From UBA7359 sp038142205 (GTDB lineage Bacteria > Pseudomonadota > Gammaproteobacteria > Eutrophobiales > Eutrophobiaceae): a stretch of 64,000 nt of DNA. This document shows positions 16,545 through 25,838 of this stretch, in pieces. Below the pieces are notes generated by a model. It worked only from the letters and a program-made list of their open reading frames with translations, did no database searches and had not been told where the DNA came from. Location of the stretch: NCBI GenBank assembly GCA_038142205.1, contig JAYQJO010000001.1, positions 434,001 to 498,000 on the forward strand, in the 5' to 3' direction. A program made the translations under genes and the position numbers. Numbering within the stretch: the stretch's first letter is position 1; each line of letters opens with the position of its first letter.

Positions 16545-17930
16545 ATGACTAAATCACATAAATTTCATTGGTCTATTTTAAGAGAGTATGACATTCGCGG
16601 TGTTATTGGTAAGACATTAGATACGGATGATGCTTATGCAATAGGTCGTGCATTCGGTACGATGGTTATTCGTAATCTCGGAAAAACAGTTACGGTCGGT
16701 TACGATGGTCGAATCAGTTCACCTGAGATTGAAGCATCATTAACACAAGGTTTAGTTGATTCAGGTATTGCAGTTATTCGATTAAGTCTTGGGCCAACAC
16801 CAATGGTTTACTTTGCATCGCATGCATTGAATACCGATGGAGCAGTAATGATAACGGGTTCGCATAACCCGGGAGATTATAACGGTTTTAAAATGGTGAT
16901 GGATAACAAGCCTTTTTATGGAAAGGATATTCTCCGTTTAAGCGATATTGCTGCAAATGCTGATTATGAAAGCGGCAAAGGCTTTACGGTCTATACTAGT
17001 ATAATTGAAGAGTACATCAATCGTATTGCCGATGACTATCACGGTAGCCGAGAACTTAAGATTGCATGGGACTCGGGTAACGGTGTAACAGGTCCTTTCC
17101 TTAAAGCATTAACGCATCATATACCAGGTGAACATATCGTTATCAACGCAAAGGTTGATGGTACGTTTCCTAATCATCATCCTGATCCGACTGTGCCGGA
17201 AAATTTGATTCAATTACAGGAAGTGGTCCTTAACGAAAAATGCGACTTGGGTATTGCCTTCGATGGAGATGGTGACCGATTGGGTGTAATTGATAGCAAA
17301 GGCCGTATTATCTGGGGCGATCAATTAATGAGTATTTATGCGGAAGAGGTATTAAAGTCGAATCCGGGTGCGGCCATTATTGCTGATGTTAAATCCAGTG
17401 ATTTTTTGTTTGAAGATATTAAAGCAAAAGGTGGTGATGCCATCATGTGGCGTACGGGTCATTCACTAATAAAAGAGAAGATGGCTGAGTCAGGCGCTTT
17501 GCTTGCTGGAGAAATGAGCGGTCATATTTTCTTTAAAGATAAGTACTATGGTTATGATGATGCTTTATATGCTGCTGTTCGTTTGATTAGTATTCTTGCT
17601 AGCAAGGAGCAATCTTTAGCAGATATTAAAGATGCTATGCCAGAAATGGTGAATACACCTGAACTTCGATTTCAATGTGACGATGATATTAAATTCAAGG
17701 TTGTCGACGATGTACGTGATCGCCTGATCAAAAAAGGCGTAAAAATTAATGATATTGATGGTGTCAGGGTTAAATCTGATAAAGGCTGGTGGTTACTACG
17801 TGCTTCAAACACGCAAGATGTATTGGTAGCGCGATGCGAGGCCAGCAATGATGATGATTTAGGTGATTTGAAAAATATATTGATCAATGAACTCAATTAT
17901 AGTGGTGTTAAAGCAGCTATATTCGCTTGA
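16545..17930 (+). CDS. algC: Phosphomannomutase / phosphoglucomutase (AlgC/ManB type)
   Basis: A 461-residue alpha-D-phosphohexomutase converting mannose-6-phosphate to mannose-1-phosphate. The start is the ATG at 16545 behind aaggagaat, not the longer frame from 16524. The N-terminal REYDIRGVIG, the active-site phosphoserine loop VMITGSHNPGDYNGFKMV near residue 105, the magnesium loop FDGDGDRLGV near 240 and the sugar-specificity loop GEMSGHIFF near 320 are all present. It follows algD by 11 bp from the readthrough stop, so both share the sigma-54 promoter. Together with ManC it supplies GDP-mannose for AlgD. Confidence 0.93.
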   Translation: MTKSHKFHWSILREYDIRGVIGKTLDTDDAYAIGRAFGTMVIRNLGKTVTVGYDGRISSPEIEASLTQGLVDSGIAVIRLSLGPTPMVYFASHALNTDGAVMITGSHNPGDYNGFKMVMDNKPFYGKDILRLSDIAANADYESGKGFTVYTSIIEEYINRIADDYHGSRELKIAWDSGNGVTGPFLKALTHHIPGEHIVINAKVDGTFPNHHPDPTVPENLIQLQEVVLNEKCDLGIAFDGDGDRLGVIDSKGRIIWGDQLMSIYAEEVLKSNPGAAIIADVKSSDFLFEDIKAKGGDAIMWRTGHSLIKEKMAESGALLAGEMSGHIFFKDKYYGYDDALYAAVRLISILASKEQSLADIKDAMPEMVNTPELRFQCDDDIKFKVVDDVRDRLIKKGVKINDIDGVRVKSDKGWWLLRASNTQDVLVARCEASNDDDLGDLKNILINELNYSGVKAAIFA

Positions 17931-18342
17931 GTTAATACGGTCAATTGGTATAAGGCGCTGATGCATAAGTGTTGAGGTATTTGGGAAAAATTAAAAGGTT
18001 TATAGTCTTTTAATACGAGGTACCTCAATCAGCGCCAAGTACTTTAATCCAGTGTGGCATTAGATATTTTACTGTGAGTGGCCATTTTATGAATGGTTGC
18101 CAATGGAGCAGTTAGTTTAATGACGAAGTGATATCATCTTTTGTGAAGTGTGATTTTCGCAATAATTAGTCCAAAAAGTTGTTTAAATCAGCTTTTCAAG
18201 ATGGCGTATTGAACAGTATTCTGTTAGTCTTATTTCCCCTGAATATGAAACTATTTAGGCGATCTTTTACCCCTAAAACCGGTTGTTTCAGACCGGACGA
18301 ATTCGCTCCCTCTAAACTTTTGACTTCTTTTGGAATGGCTTT
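17931..18342. other. Gene-free interval between algC and pyrG
   Basis: The 412-bp interval contains no credible reading frame. It holds a long imperfect inverted repeat just after algC (17954-18036) and a small CCGGT/ACCGG stem at 18279-18296 in the pyrG leader. No confident -35/-10 pair was identified. It probably contains the end of the polysaccharide transcript and the promoter of the pyrG operon. Confidence 0.5.
17954..18036. terminator. Long three-segment hairpin after algC
   Basis: GGCGCTGA pairs with TCAGCGCC at the ends, TTGAGGTA with TACCTCAA further in, and ATTAAAAG with CTTTTAAT around a 9-base loop. The 83-base element therefore folds into one stem with internal bulges. It could act as a transcription terminator for algC or be a small mobile repeat; there is no T-run right after it. 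The pairing is seen directly; the function is inferred. Confidence 0.5.
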
Positions 18343-19998
18343 ATGACGCGTTATATCTTTGTGACTGGTGGTGTTGTTTCTTCTCTTGGCAAAGGTATTG
18401 CTGCCGCGTCTCTCGGCGCCATTTTGGAAGCGCGTGGTTTAAAGATCACCATGATCAAGCTCGATCCTTATATTAATGTCGACCCCGGAACCATGAGTCC
18501 TTTCCAGCATGGCGAAGTGTACGTAACGGATGACGGTGCCGAGACGGATCTGGACTTAGGGCACTATGAGCGTTTTGTTCGTGCAACAATGGGAAAACAA
18601 AACAATTTTACAACCGGCCGGATCTATCAAAATGTTATTCAAAGAGAACGACGTGGTGATTATCTGGGCGGTACGGTACAAGTCATTCCTCATATTACTG
18701 ATGAGATAAAAAACTGTATTAAATCGGGGACTGGGGATGCGGATATTGCCATGGTCGAAATTGGCGGTACGGTCGGTGATATTGAATCGCAACCTTTTCT
18801 TGAAGCCATTCGACAAATGCGTATTGAAGAGGGTTCAGAAAATACCCTGTTTATACATTTAACTTTGGTGCCATACATCTCAGCCGCAGGTGAAATTAAA
18901 ACAAAGCCGACACAGCATTCGGTTAAAGAACTACGTTCGATTGGTATTCAACCGGATATTCTCGTCTGTCGCACTGATCATGTCATTCCAAATAATGAAC
19001 GCAAGAAAATGGCCTTATTCACGAATGTGGATGAATCAGCCATTATCTCTGCGCTTGATGTAGATAATATTTATAAGGTACCGAAAGCATTGCACGAACA
19101 GGGGCTGGATGAAATCGTGAATAAAAAGTTCGCAATGAATTTACCTAGTGCAGACTTAAGTGAATGGCATAATGTTGTTGATGCACTGGATAACCCGGTT
19201 ACCAACGTTAATATTGCCATGGTGGGGAAATACATGGATTTGGCGGATTCCTATAAGTCTTTATCAGAAGCTCTGGCGCATGCCGGCGTACAAACGCGTA
19301 CGAAGGTCAATATTGTCTATGTTGATTCAGAAGAGATCGAAAATAATGGTGCTGACTGTTTAAATGAAATTGATGCGATTCTTGTGCCGGGCGGGTTTGG
19401 TAATCGCGGTACCGATGGCAAAATTGAAGCTGTCAGATATGCCAGAGAAAATGGGGTACCGTATCTGGGTATTTGTCTTGGTATGCAACTCGCTGTTATT
19501 GAAATAGCTCGGCACCTTGCCGGTTTGGAAAATGCAAACAGTACCGAGTTTGATAAAAACACAGAACATCCTGTTATAGGTTTGATTACCGAATGGCAGG
19601 ATGCAACAGGTAAAATTGAACAACGCAGTGAAAATTCTGATTTAGGTGGCACCATGCGTTTAGGTGGTCAGGACTGTCAATTGCTGGAAGGTTCATTAGC
19701 AAAAGAAATGTATCAAACCGATAAAATTACTGAACGCCATCGTCACCGATATGAATTCAACAATAAGTATCAGCAACAGCTTGAAGCGACGGGTATGAAA
19801 ATATCAGGTCGGTCAGTAGATGGAGAGCTGGTAGAGATGATCGAAATTCCAGCACACACTTGGTTTGTCGCTTGTCAGTTCCATCCTGAATTTACTTCAA
19901 CACCACGTGATGGCCATCCATTATTCACGGGTTTTATAAAGGCCGCAGGAAACCATAAAGAATCAACTTCGGGAGCTGTTAAAGATGCAGCTATGTGA
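18343..19998 (+). CDS. pyrG: CTP synthase
   Basis: This 551-residue enzyme makes CTP from UTP, ATP and glutamine. The N-terminal synthetase domain opens with FVTGGVVSSLGKGIAAASLG. The C-terminal class I glutaminase has LVPGGFGNRG, the nucleophile Cys in GICLGMQLAV near residue 382, and QFHPEFTSTP near 518. The length matches the family (about 545). The downstream kdsA start lies inside its last codons (19985), so the pair is translationally coupled. The order pyrG-kdsA-eno-ftsB-ispD-ispF is conserved in gammaproteobacteria. Confidence 0.98.
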   Translation: MTRYIFVTGGVVSSLGKGIAAASLGAILEARGLKITMIKLDPYINVDPGTMSPFQHGEVYVTDDGAETDLDLGHYERFVRATMGKQNNFTTGRIYQNVIQRERRGDYLGGTVQVIPHITDEIKNCIKSGTGDADIAMVEIGGTVGDIESQPFLEAIRQMRIEEGSENTLFIHLTLVPYISAAGEIKTKPTQHSVKELRSIGIQPDILVCRTDHVIPNNERKKMALFTNVDESAIISALDVDNIYKVPKALHEQGLDEIVNKKFAMNLPSADLSEWHNVVDALDNPVTNVNIAMVGKYMDLADSYKSLSEALAHAGVQTRTKVNIVYVDSEEIENNGADCLNEIDAILVPGGFGNRGTDGKIEAVRYARENGVPYLGICLGMQLAVIEIARHLAGLENANSTEFDKNTEHPVIGLITEWQDATGKIEQRSENSDLGGTMRLGGQDCQLLEGSLAKEMYQTDKITERHRHRYEFNNKYQQQLEATGMKISGRSVDGELVEMIEIPAHTWFVACQFHPEFTSTPRDGHPLFTGFIKAAGNHKESTSGAVKDAAM

Positions 19999-20793
19999 TT
20001 TTGAAGTTGGTCCGGATAAACCTTTTTCTTAATAGCCGGTCCCTGTGTCATCGAAAGTGAACAACTGGCAATGGATACGGCGGGACAGTTAAAAGAGTTA
20101 ACAGCTGAATTGCAAATCCCATTTATTTATAAATCTTCTTTTGATAAAGCCAATCGTAGTTCACACGACAGTTATCGTGGGCCAGGTATTGAAGCCGGTT
20201 TAAAAGTGCTTGCTGATGTAAAAGAAAAAATAGGTGTGCCGGTATTAACAGATATACATGAAGATACGCCATTGGATGAAGTTGCCAGTGTTGTTGATGT
20301 ATTACAGACGCCCGCATTTCTTTGTCGGCAGACAAATTATATTCAAGCTGTTGCGAAAACAGGTTTGCCGGTCAATATAAAGAAAGGACAGTTTCTTGCG
20401 CCGTGGGATATGGTGCATGTTGTCGAAAAAGCGCGCGCGGTTGGAAATGATAAAATCATGGTTTGTGAACGCGGTGCAAGTTTTGGCTACAATTATCTTA
20501 TTTCTGATATGCGTTCACTCGTTGTCATGCAGGAAACAGGTGCGCCAGTTGTGTTTGATGCAACGCATTCAGTACAAATGCCGGGTGGTGGGGGTAAAGT
20601 TTCTGGTGGTCAACGTGAATTTGTACCGGCATTGGCTCGTGCAGCTATGGCGGTGGGTATATCCGGCTTATTTATAGAAACACATCCACAGCCGGAAAAA
20701 GCATTAAGTGATGGGCCTAATTCGTGGCCGATGGACAAGATGAAGTCTTTGTTGGAAACACTAAAGACAATTGATCAAACAATAAAACCATAA
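19985..20793 (+). CDS. kdsA: KDO-8-phosphate synthase, frameshifted near the N-terminus
   Basis: It condenses arabinose-5-phosphate with phosphoenolpyruvate, the first KDO step of lipopolysaccharide synthesis. The family N-terminus (KPFFLIAGPCVIES) is found upstream in a different frame from the rest. Adding one T to the run at 20023-20027 joins them into 269 residues, starting at the ATG at 19985 inside pyrG. Conserved segments follow: FDKANRSSHDSYRGPG, VPVLTDIHE, CERGASFGYNYLISDM, PVVFDATHSVQMPGG and GLFIETHPQPE. Taking an internal ATG at 20071 would remove part of the active site, so I reject it. The break is probably a base-call error. Confidence 0.92.
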
Positions 20794-20811
20794 AGTAAAT
20801 GAGGAGTAGAA

Positions 20812-22110
20812 GTGTCAACTATCAATAAAATTATTGCGCGAGAAGTTTTGGATTCAAGAGGCAACCCAACTATTGAGGCAGAGGTTTATACGGAAAGTGG
20901 TGCGGTTGGGAGTGCTATGGTGCCTTCCGGAGCATCAACAGGTATTCGCGAGGCAATTGAATTGCGCGATGGTGATAAAGCACGCTATCTTGGCAAAGGC
21001 GTATTGAATGCGGTTGCTAATATTCATGACAAAATTTCTCCTGCTTTAGTTGGTAAAGAAGTCAGTGAACAGGCGGAAGTTGATCAAACTATGATCAACC
21101 TTGATGGGACACATAACAAAGAGGTACTTGGCGCAAATGCGGTTCTTGCCGTTTCTATGGCAGCGGCACATGCTGCTGCAAATGAAAAGAATCTTGCTCT
21201 ATATGAATATCTTGGTGACCTAGTCGATGGTGGAAGCGATTCTTTTAAAATGCCTGTGCCGATGATGAATATTATCAATGGTGGTGCGCACGCTGATAAT
21301 AGTGTTGATTTGCAGGAGTTTATGATTTTACCTGTTGGTGCATCAAGTATTCGTGAAGCAGTGCGATACGGTACAGAAGTGTTTCATTCTTTAAAGTCTG
21401 TTTTATCTAATCTTAATTTAGGAACAACGGTTGGTGATGAAGGCGGATTCGCGCCTAATCTTTCTTCAAATGAACAAGCGATAGAAGTGATACTCGAAGC
21501 AATCGATAAAGCCGGTTATAAGGCAGGCGAAGATATTTTATTAGGTCTTGATGTTGCCAGTTCTGAATTCTATCAAGACGGTATTTATACGTTAGAATCT
21601 GAAAATAAAAAATTAAGTTCACAAGAGTTTTTAGACTATCTTTCTCCGTGGTTTGATAAATATCCAATCATTACCATGGAAGACGGTATGGATGAAGGCG
21701 ATTGGGACGGTTGGAAATTATTAACCGATAAATTAGGTAAAGATGTGCAATTGGTTGGTGATGATTTGTTTGTTACCAATACTTCTATTCTTCAGGAAGG
21801 TATTGATAAAAAAATTGCTAATTCAATCTTAATTAAAGTGAATCAGATTGGTTCATTAACAGAAACTTTGGCGGCGATTGAAATGGCAAAGAAGGCAGGA
21901 TATACCGCTGTTATCTCACATCGTTCAGGTGAAACTGAAGATACCACGATTGCTGATTTAGCTGTGGCAACGTCGGCTGGTCAAATTAAAACGGGTTCAC
22001 TTTCCCGCTCTGATCGTGTCGCGAAATATAATCGATTAATGAAAATTGAAGATCAATTGGGTAGTCGTGCGAGTTATCCGGGTAAAGATACTTTTTACAA
22101 CCTAACTTAA
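20812..22110 (+). CDS. eno: Enolase
   Basis: The 432-residue glycolytic enzyme that converts 2-phosphoglycerate to phosphoenolpyruvate. It starts with GTG at 20812 behind gaggag. Conserved parts include AREVLDSRGNPTIEAEV at the start, GGAHADNSVDLQEFMI, the metal ligands in GLDVASSEFY, ITMEDGMDEGDW and LVGDDLFVTN, the catalytic lysine in ILIKVNQIGSLTET, and SHRSGETEDTTIADLAV. The length is standard. It lies 18 bp downstream of kdsA in the same operon. Confidence 0.98.
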   Translation: MSTINKIIAREVLDSRGNPTIEAEVYTESGAVGSAMVPSGASTGIREAIELRDGDKARYLGKGVLNAVANIHDKISPALVGKEVSEQAEVDQTMINLDGTHNKEVLGANAVLAVSMAAAHAAANEKNLALYEYLGDLVDGGSDSFKMPVPMMNIINGGAHADNSVDLQEFMILPVGASSIREAVRYGTEVFHSLKSVLSNLNLGTTVGDEGGFAPNLSSNEQAIEVILEAIDKAGYKAGEDILLGLDVASSEFYQDGIYTLESENKKLSSQEFLDYLSPWFDKYPIITMEDGMDEGDWDGWKLLTDKLGKDVQLVGDDLFVTNTSILQEGIDKKIANSILIKVNQIGSLTETLAAIEMAKKAGYTAVISHRSGETEDTTIADLAVATSAGQIKTGSLSRSDRVAKYNRLMKIEDQLGSRASYPGKDTFYNLT

Positions 22111-22136
22111 TGTTTAATAGGACTGATTATATATAG

Positions 22137-22433
22137 ATGAGAATAAGTACTGCACTTTTTGTTCTGCTGTTGGTGTTGTTGCAATACCGCTTATGGTTTG
22201 GCAATGGCAGTATGACGGAAGTGCATCATCTAGAAAAACAGATCAGTCAAATGGAAGAAAAGAATCAGCAATTAAAAGAACGCAATCTTTCATTAACAGC
22301 AGAAGTGCTTGATCTAAAAGAAGGAAAGGAAGCAATTGAAGAGCGAGCACGTAGTGAAATGGGCATGATTAAATATGATGAAACGTTTTATCAGATTATT
22401 GATTATTCCAGTTCGCAAGTTAGTTCTAATTAA
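22137..22433 (+). CDS. ftsB: Cell division protein FtsB
   Basis: A 98-residue single-pass inner-membrane protein. The N-terminal membrane segment (ALFVLLLVLLQYRLWFGNGS) ends in the family's conserved RLWFGNGS. A periplasmic coiled coil follows (VHHLEKQISQMEEKNQQLKE). After it comes the typical DLKEGKEAIEERARSEMGMI. FtsB works with FtsL and FtsQ in the divisome. The position between eno and ispD is the standard one. Confidence 0.95.
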   Translation: MRISTALFVLLLVLLQYRLWFGNGSMTEVHHLEKQISQMEEKNQQLKERNLSLTAEVLDLKEGKEAIEERARSEMGMIKYDETFYQIIDYSSSQVSSN

Positions 22434-22438
22434 GTTCA

Positions 22439-23143
22439 ATGTCATCTAACGCAAGATACTGGGTTGTTATACCCGCAGCGGGTGTGGGTAAGCGTATGGG
22501 TGTTGATAAACCCAAACAGTATATTCAGGTTAATGACAAAACAATAATCGAGCATACAATTGAATGCTTTCTTTATCGCAAAGAAATAGAAAAAGTAGTT
22601 GTCGCTATTTCCAAAACGGATGAGTACTGGCCTGAACTTGATATTTCAAAACATGAGAAAGTAATCACAGCGCCAGGCGGTGAAGAGCGTTATCAATCTG
22701 TGTTTAACGGTTTGCACGAATTGAAAGATAAAGCAAAAGAGGATGACTGGGTTCTGGTTCATGATGCAGCGAGACCCTGTTTAAGCCAATCTGCTATTGA
22801 TAGACTTATGATTGAATTACGTCAACATGAAGTGGGCGGCTTATTAGCCATGCCCTGTCGTGATACAATGAAGCGAGCAAATGAAGCGGGCGAAATTATA
22901 GATACTGTTGAACGGGAATCACTTTGGCATGCGCAAACACCACAGATGTTTAAATATGCAAAACTGTATTCAGCGATTAGTGATGTATTGGAAAAAGGAA
23001 GAGTTGTTACTGATGAAGCAATGGCCATTGAGCTGTCAGGTTTTAGGCCATTACTTGTTAAAGGTCAGCAGGAAAATATAAAAGTCACTCATAAAGATGA
23101 TTTAAATTACCTTGAAACCTACCTAAATGAGATGAAATTATAA
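22439..23143 (+). CDS. ispD: 2-C-methyl-D-erythritol 4-phosphate cytidylyltransferase
   Basis: A 234-residue enzyme of the non-mevalonate isoprenoid pathway that joins CTP to methylerythritol phosphate. The CTP-binding loop IPAAGVGKRMGVDKPKQY is at residues 10-27, VHDAARPC near 108, and the segment TPQMFKY near 168 are family hallmarks. It follows ftsB by 5 bp and its stop abuts the ispF start, so it depends on the same transcript. Confidence 0.97.
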   Translation: MSSNARYWVVIPAAGVGKRMGVDKPKQYIQVNDKTIIEHTIECFLYRKEIEKVVVAISKTDEYWPELDISKHEKVITAPGGEERYQSVFNGLHELKDKAKEDDWVLVHDAARPCLSQSAIDRLMIELRQHEVGGLLAMPCRDTMKRANEAGEIIDTVERESLWHAQTPQMFKYAKLYSAISDVLEKGRVVTDEAMAIELSGFRPLLVKGQQENIKVTHKDDLNYLETYLNEMKL

Positions 23144-23616
23144 ATGAGAATTGGACACGGCTATGATACGCACCGTCTTGTTGAAGACAGACCTTTAATA
23201 CTTGGTGGTGTCAGAATTCCGTACGAAAAAGGTTTAGAAGGTCATTCTGATGCAGATGCGGTTATACATGCATTATGTGATGCGATATTGGGTGCGCTTT
23301 GTTTAGGCGATATAGGTAATCATTTTCCTGATACGGATCCAGAATTTAAAAATGTAGATAGCCGTATTTTATTAAAACAAGTTGTTGATTTAATGAAACA
23401 AAAAAATATCAGTTAAGCAATGCTGATATAACGATATTGGCGCAAGCACCAAAAATGGCAGGACACATACCTGCCATGCGCGAAATTTTAGCGAGTGATT
23501 TAAATTGTAGTATCGAAGACATCAACGTCAAAGCTACGACGTCTGAGGGCATGGGCTTTGTTGGTCGTGGTGAAGGTATTTCTGTGCACTCTGTTATTTT
23601 ACTTGTTCCTGCGTGA
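23144..23616 (+). CDS. ispF: 2-C-methyl-D-erythritol 2,4-cyclodiphosphate synthase, one frameshift
   Basis: The enzyme forms the cyclodiphosphate in the non-mevalonate pathway. The first part has the zinc-site GHGYDTHRL and GHSDADAVIHALCDAILGA; a stop follows at 23414. The rest of the family (NADITILAQAPKMAGH, ATTSEGMGFVGRGEGISVHSV) continues one frame over. One extra T at 23412-23413 restores a single 157-residue protein of normal length. The gene is essential in this pathway, so a base error is much more likely than a true mutation. Confidence 0.92.
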
Positions 23617-23780
23617 TTAAAGCAGAAAACCCTCTCCTTTAAATACTAAAAGTATTCCTCTAGTTTTTATCGCAACATCATGCGATTTTGAGTCGTTGCG
23701 CTCATTGATCTGTGTTTGATGAATGGAACTCCTCAAAATTAATTGATGATTTTTCAATTTACTTTTAAGGAGAAACATAG

Positions 23781-24677
23781 ATGAATACTATTTGTCAGAG
23801 TAGTGAAGTTCTAATTAATAAATTTAAACATTTAAAGGTAGAAGTTAAACCAGAACAAAATGCCGTTTGGGTTTACCTCGACTCTTTACCCTACCCGTGT
23901 ATTACTCGAACATTACTTTCAGAATTAAAATATTTTCAACAACAATTAGCCTTATATAAAGGTCGCTTACCTTATAAAAATGAAATGGTAGAAATTAAAT
24001 ACCATATCGTTACTTCGCATTACCCAGTATTTAGTTTTGGCGGGGATCTAAAATACTTTTTTGAATGTATTGATAATAGAGATGAGGATGGGTTAAGGAA
24101 ATATGCATACGCTTGTATAGATACTATGTATCCAAACCTAAATGGGTTTGATTTAGGTATAACAACAATATCTCTCATCCATGGAAACGCTTTAGGAGGA
24201 GGATTTGAAGCAGCATTATCAAGCCATGTACTGGTAGCCGAAAAAGAAGCGGAAATGGGATTCCCGGAAGTTTTGTTTAATTTATTTCCAGGAATGGGAG
24301 CTTATAACTTGGTTGCACAGAGAGTCAGCCCGGCAATGGCTGAAAAAATGATATTGAGTGGTAGAACTTATAGTGCAGAAGAGTTATATGAAATTGGTCT
24401 TATTGATGTCATTGCTGATAAGGGAGAAGGTGTCTCAGCAGTAAATGACTTTATACATGGAGAAAAAAGAAACCATAACACGCTTAAAGCAATACACAAG
24501 GTCAGAAATATAGTTACCCCTGTTCGTTATGAAGAACTTATTAAAGTCTGTGACGTATGGGTCGAATCAGCACTTGATTTAAAAGATAAAGATATACGCA
24601 TTATGAAACGTCTTGTTCGTAGCCAGAATAAGTTTGTTTCAAAAGAGGATGCAGCCCTTTTTTCAAAAGCAACATGA
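23781..24677 (+). CDS. rpfF: DSF quorum-sensing signal synthase, RpfF-like
   Basis: A 298-residue crotonase-fold enzyme. It matches Xanthomonas RpfF in length and in its active site: Glu143 in NALGGGFEAALSSHV and Glu163 in MGFPEVLFNLFPGMGAY correspond to RpfF Glu141 and Glu161. RpfF converts hydroxyacyl-ACP to a cis-2-unsaturated fatty acid signal (DSF) by dehydration and thioester cleavage. A good ribosome-binding site (aaggag) precedes the ATG. The next gene on the same strand is a fatty-acid desaturase, and a RpfC-type sensor is encoded convergently. The region is lower in GC than its neighbours, which suggests acquisition. Confidence 0.9.
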   Translation: MNTICQSSEVLINKFKHLKVEVKPEQNAVWVYLDSLPYPCITRTLLSELKYFQQQLALYKGRLPYKNEMVEIKYHIVTSHYPVFSFGGDLKYFFECIDNRDEDGLRKYAYACIDTMYPNLNGFDLGITTISLIHGNALGGGFEAALSSHVLVAEKEAEMGFPEVLFNLFPGMGAYNLVAQRVSPAMAEKMILSGRTYSAEELYEIGLIDVIADKGEGVSAVNDFIHGEKRNHNTLKAIHKVRNIVTPVRYEELIKVCDVWVESALDLKDKDIRIMKRLVRSQNKFVSKEDAALFSKAT

Positions 24678-24728
24678 ATTTAAAAAATTATTTTTATTCA
24701 TTTTTAAACTTTTATAAGGAGTCTAGTT

Positions 24729-25805
24729 ATGTCTGGTTTATCTTCGCGAGAATTACGTGGGAATCTTTCTGATTACATTAAAAAATCTAACACTAAAGCA
24801 TTAGTGATGTTTTTAGCTGATTTTTCTATTTATCTGGCTGCTATTTGCGGTGTAGTTTTGTTTGATAATATTTTATTAAAACTTGTTTGTAGTTGTCTCA
24901 TTGGTCTAAAAATGGCGTCATTATTTGTTATTGCCCATGATGCAGCTCATGATAATCTTTTTGATAATTCATTATTAAATAGAATTATTGGTAGATTAGC
25001 TTTTTTACCTTGTTATCATAATTACAGTTTATGGTTAATTGTACATAATCGTTTTCATCATCAATTCACAAATATGGCAGGTATTAATTCCTGGTCACCA
25101 TTATCAAAAAAAGAATACGATAGTTTGCCTGCTTTTAAACAACGTTTGGAACAGTTTTACCGAAGCCCAATGGGGATTTCGTTTAACTATTTAATCGAAA
25201 GATGGTGGAAAAATAAATTTTTCCCATTTAAGACATTAACGGGTAATTTTCAAGGTAAATATTGGTCTGACTTTTTATTAGTATCATTATATCTAGTAGG
25301 ACAGGTTAGTTTTTTTACCTATGTTGGCCTTAATTCAGTTAGTAGTAATGTTATAGAAATGATGGCTTTAGGTTTGTTTTTGCCTCTTTTTATTTTTGCT
25401 TTTATGGTTGGTTTTTCCGTATATCAACAACACACACATGAAAGCGTCCCGTGGTTTGATAATAATGATGAAAGGAAAATTTATGGGCACATAGAAGATG
25501 TAACACTACATGTAAAGTATCCCGATTGGTATAACATACTAAGTCATAATGTAATGGAACATACTGCTCATCATATAGATCCTAGAATTCCATCTTATAA
25601 TCTAGCAAAGGCCCAGAAAAAAATTGAAAGAGTATATGGTGACTCGATGAAGATAATGAAGTTCTCATTGAGAAAAACATTATCAACGATGAAAAAGTGC
25701 AAGCTATATGATTATGAAAATCACTGTTGGCTTGATTTTGATGGGTGCAGGACTAGTGATCTCATTATCTTCAAAGAAGAGATAACTTATTCTGACGCAG
25801 CCTAG
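24729..25805 (+). CDS. Membrane fatty-acid desaturase
   Basis: A 358-residue integral membrane protein with the three histidine boxes of acyl desaturases: HDAAH at 70-74, HNRFHH at 106-111 and HTAHH near 279-283. Hydrophobic segments lie near 25-65 and 180-235. It starts 51 bp after rpfF with its own ribosome-binding site (aaggag), so it is probably co-transcribed. The simplest reading is that it introduces a double bond into the fatty acyl chains from which the DSF signal is made, or modifies the signal. General membrane lipid desaturation is the alternative. Substrate and position of the double bond cannot be told. Confidence 0.82.
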   Translation: MSGLSSRELRGNLSDYIKKSNTKALVMFLADFSIYLAAICGVVLFDNILLKLVCSCLIGLKMASLFVIAHDAAHDNLFDNSLLNRIIGRLAFLPCYHNYSLWLIVHNRFHHQFTNMAGINSWSPLSKKEYDSLPAFKQRLEQFYRSPMGISFNYLIERWWKNKFFPFKTLTGNFQGKYWSDFLLVSLYLVGQVSFFTYVGLNSVSSNVIEMMALGLFLPLFIFAFMVGFSVYQQHTHESVPWFDNNDERKIYGHIEDVTLHVKYPDWYNILSHNVMEHTAHHIDPRIPSYNLAKAQKKIERVYGDSMKIMKFSLRKTLSTMKKCKLYDYENHCWLDFDGCRTSDLIIFKEEITYSDAA

Positions 25806-25838
25806 TTTTACATCTAACGAGACAGGGAAGTCTCGAAT

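Noticed and set aside
20071..20793. kdsA starting at the internal ATG at 20071
   Set aside because: The conserved N-terminus with IAGPCVIES is encoded just upstream in another frame and is needed for the fold.
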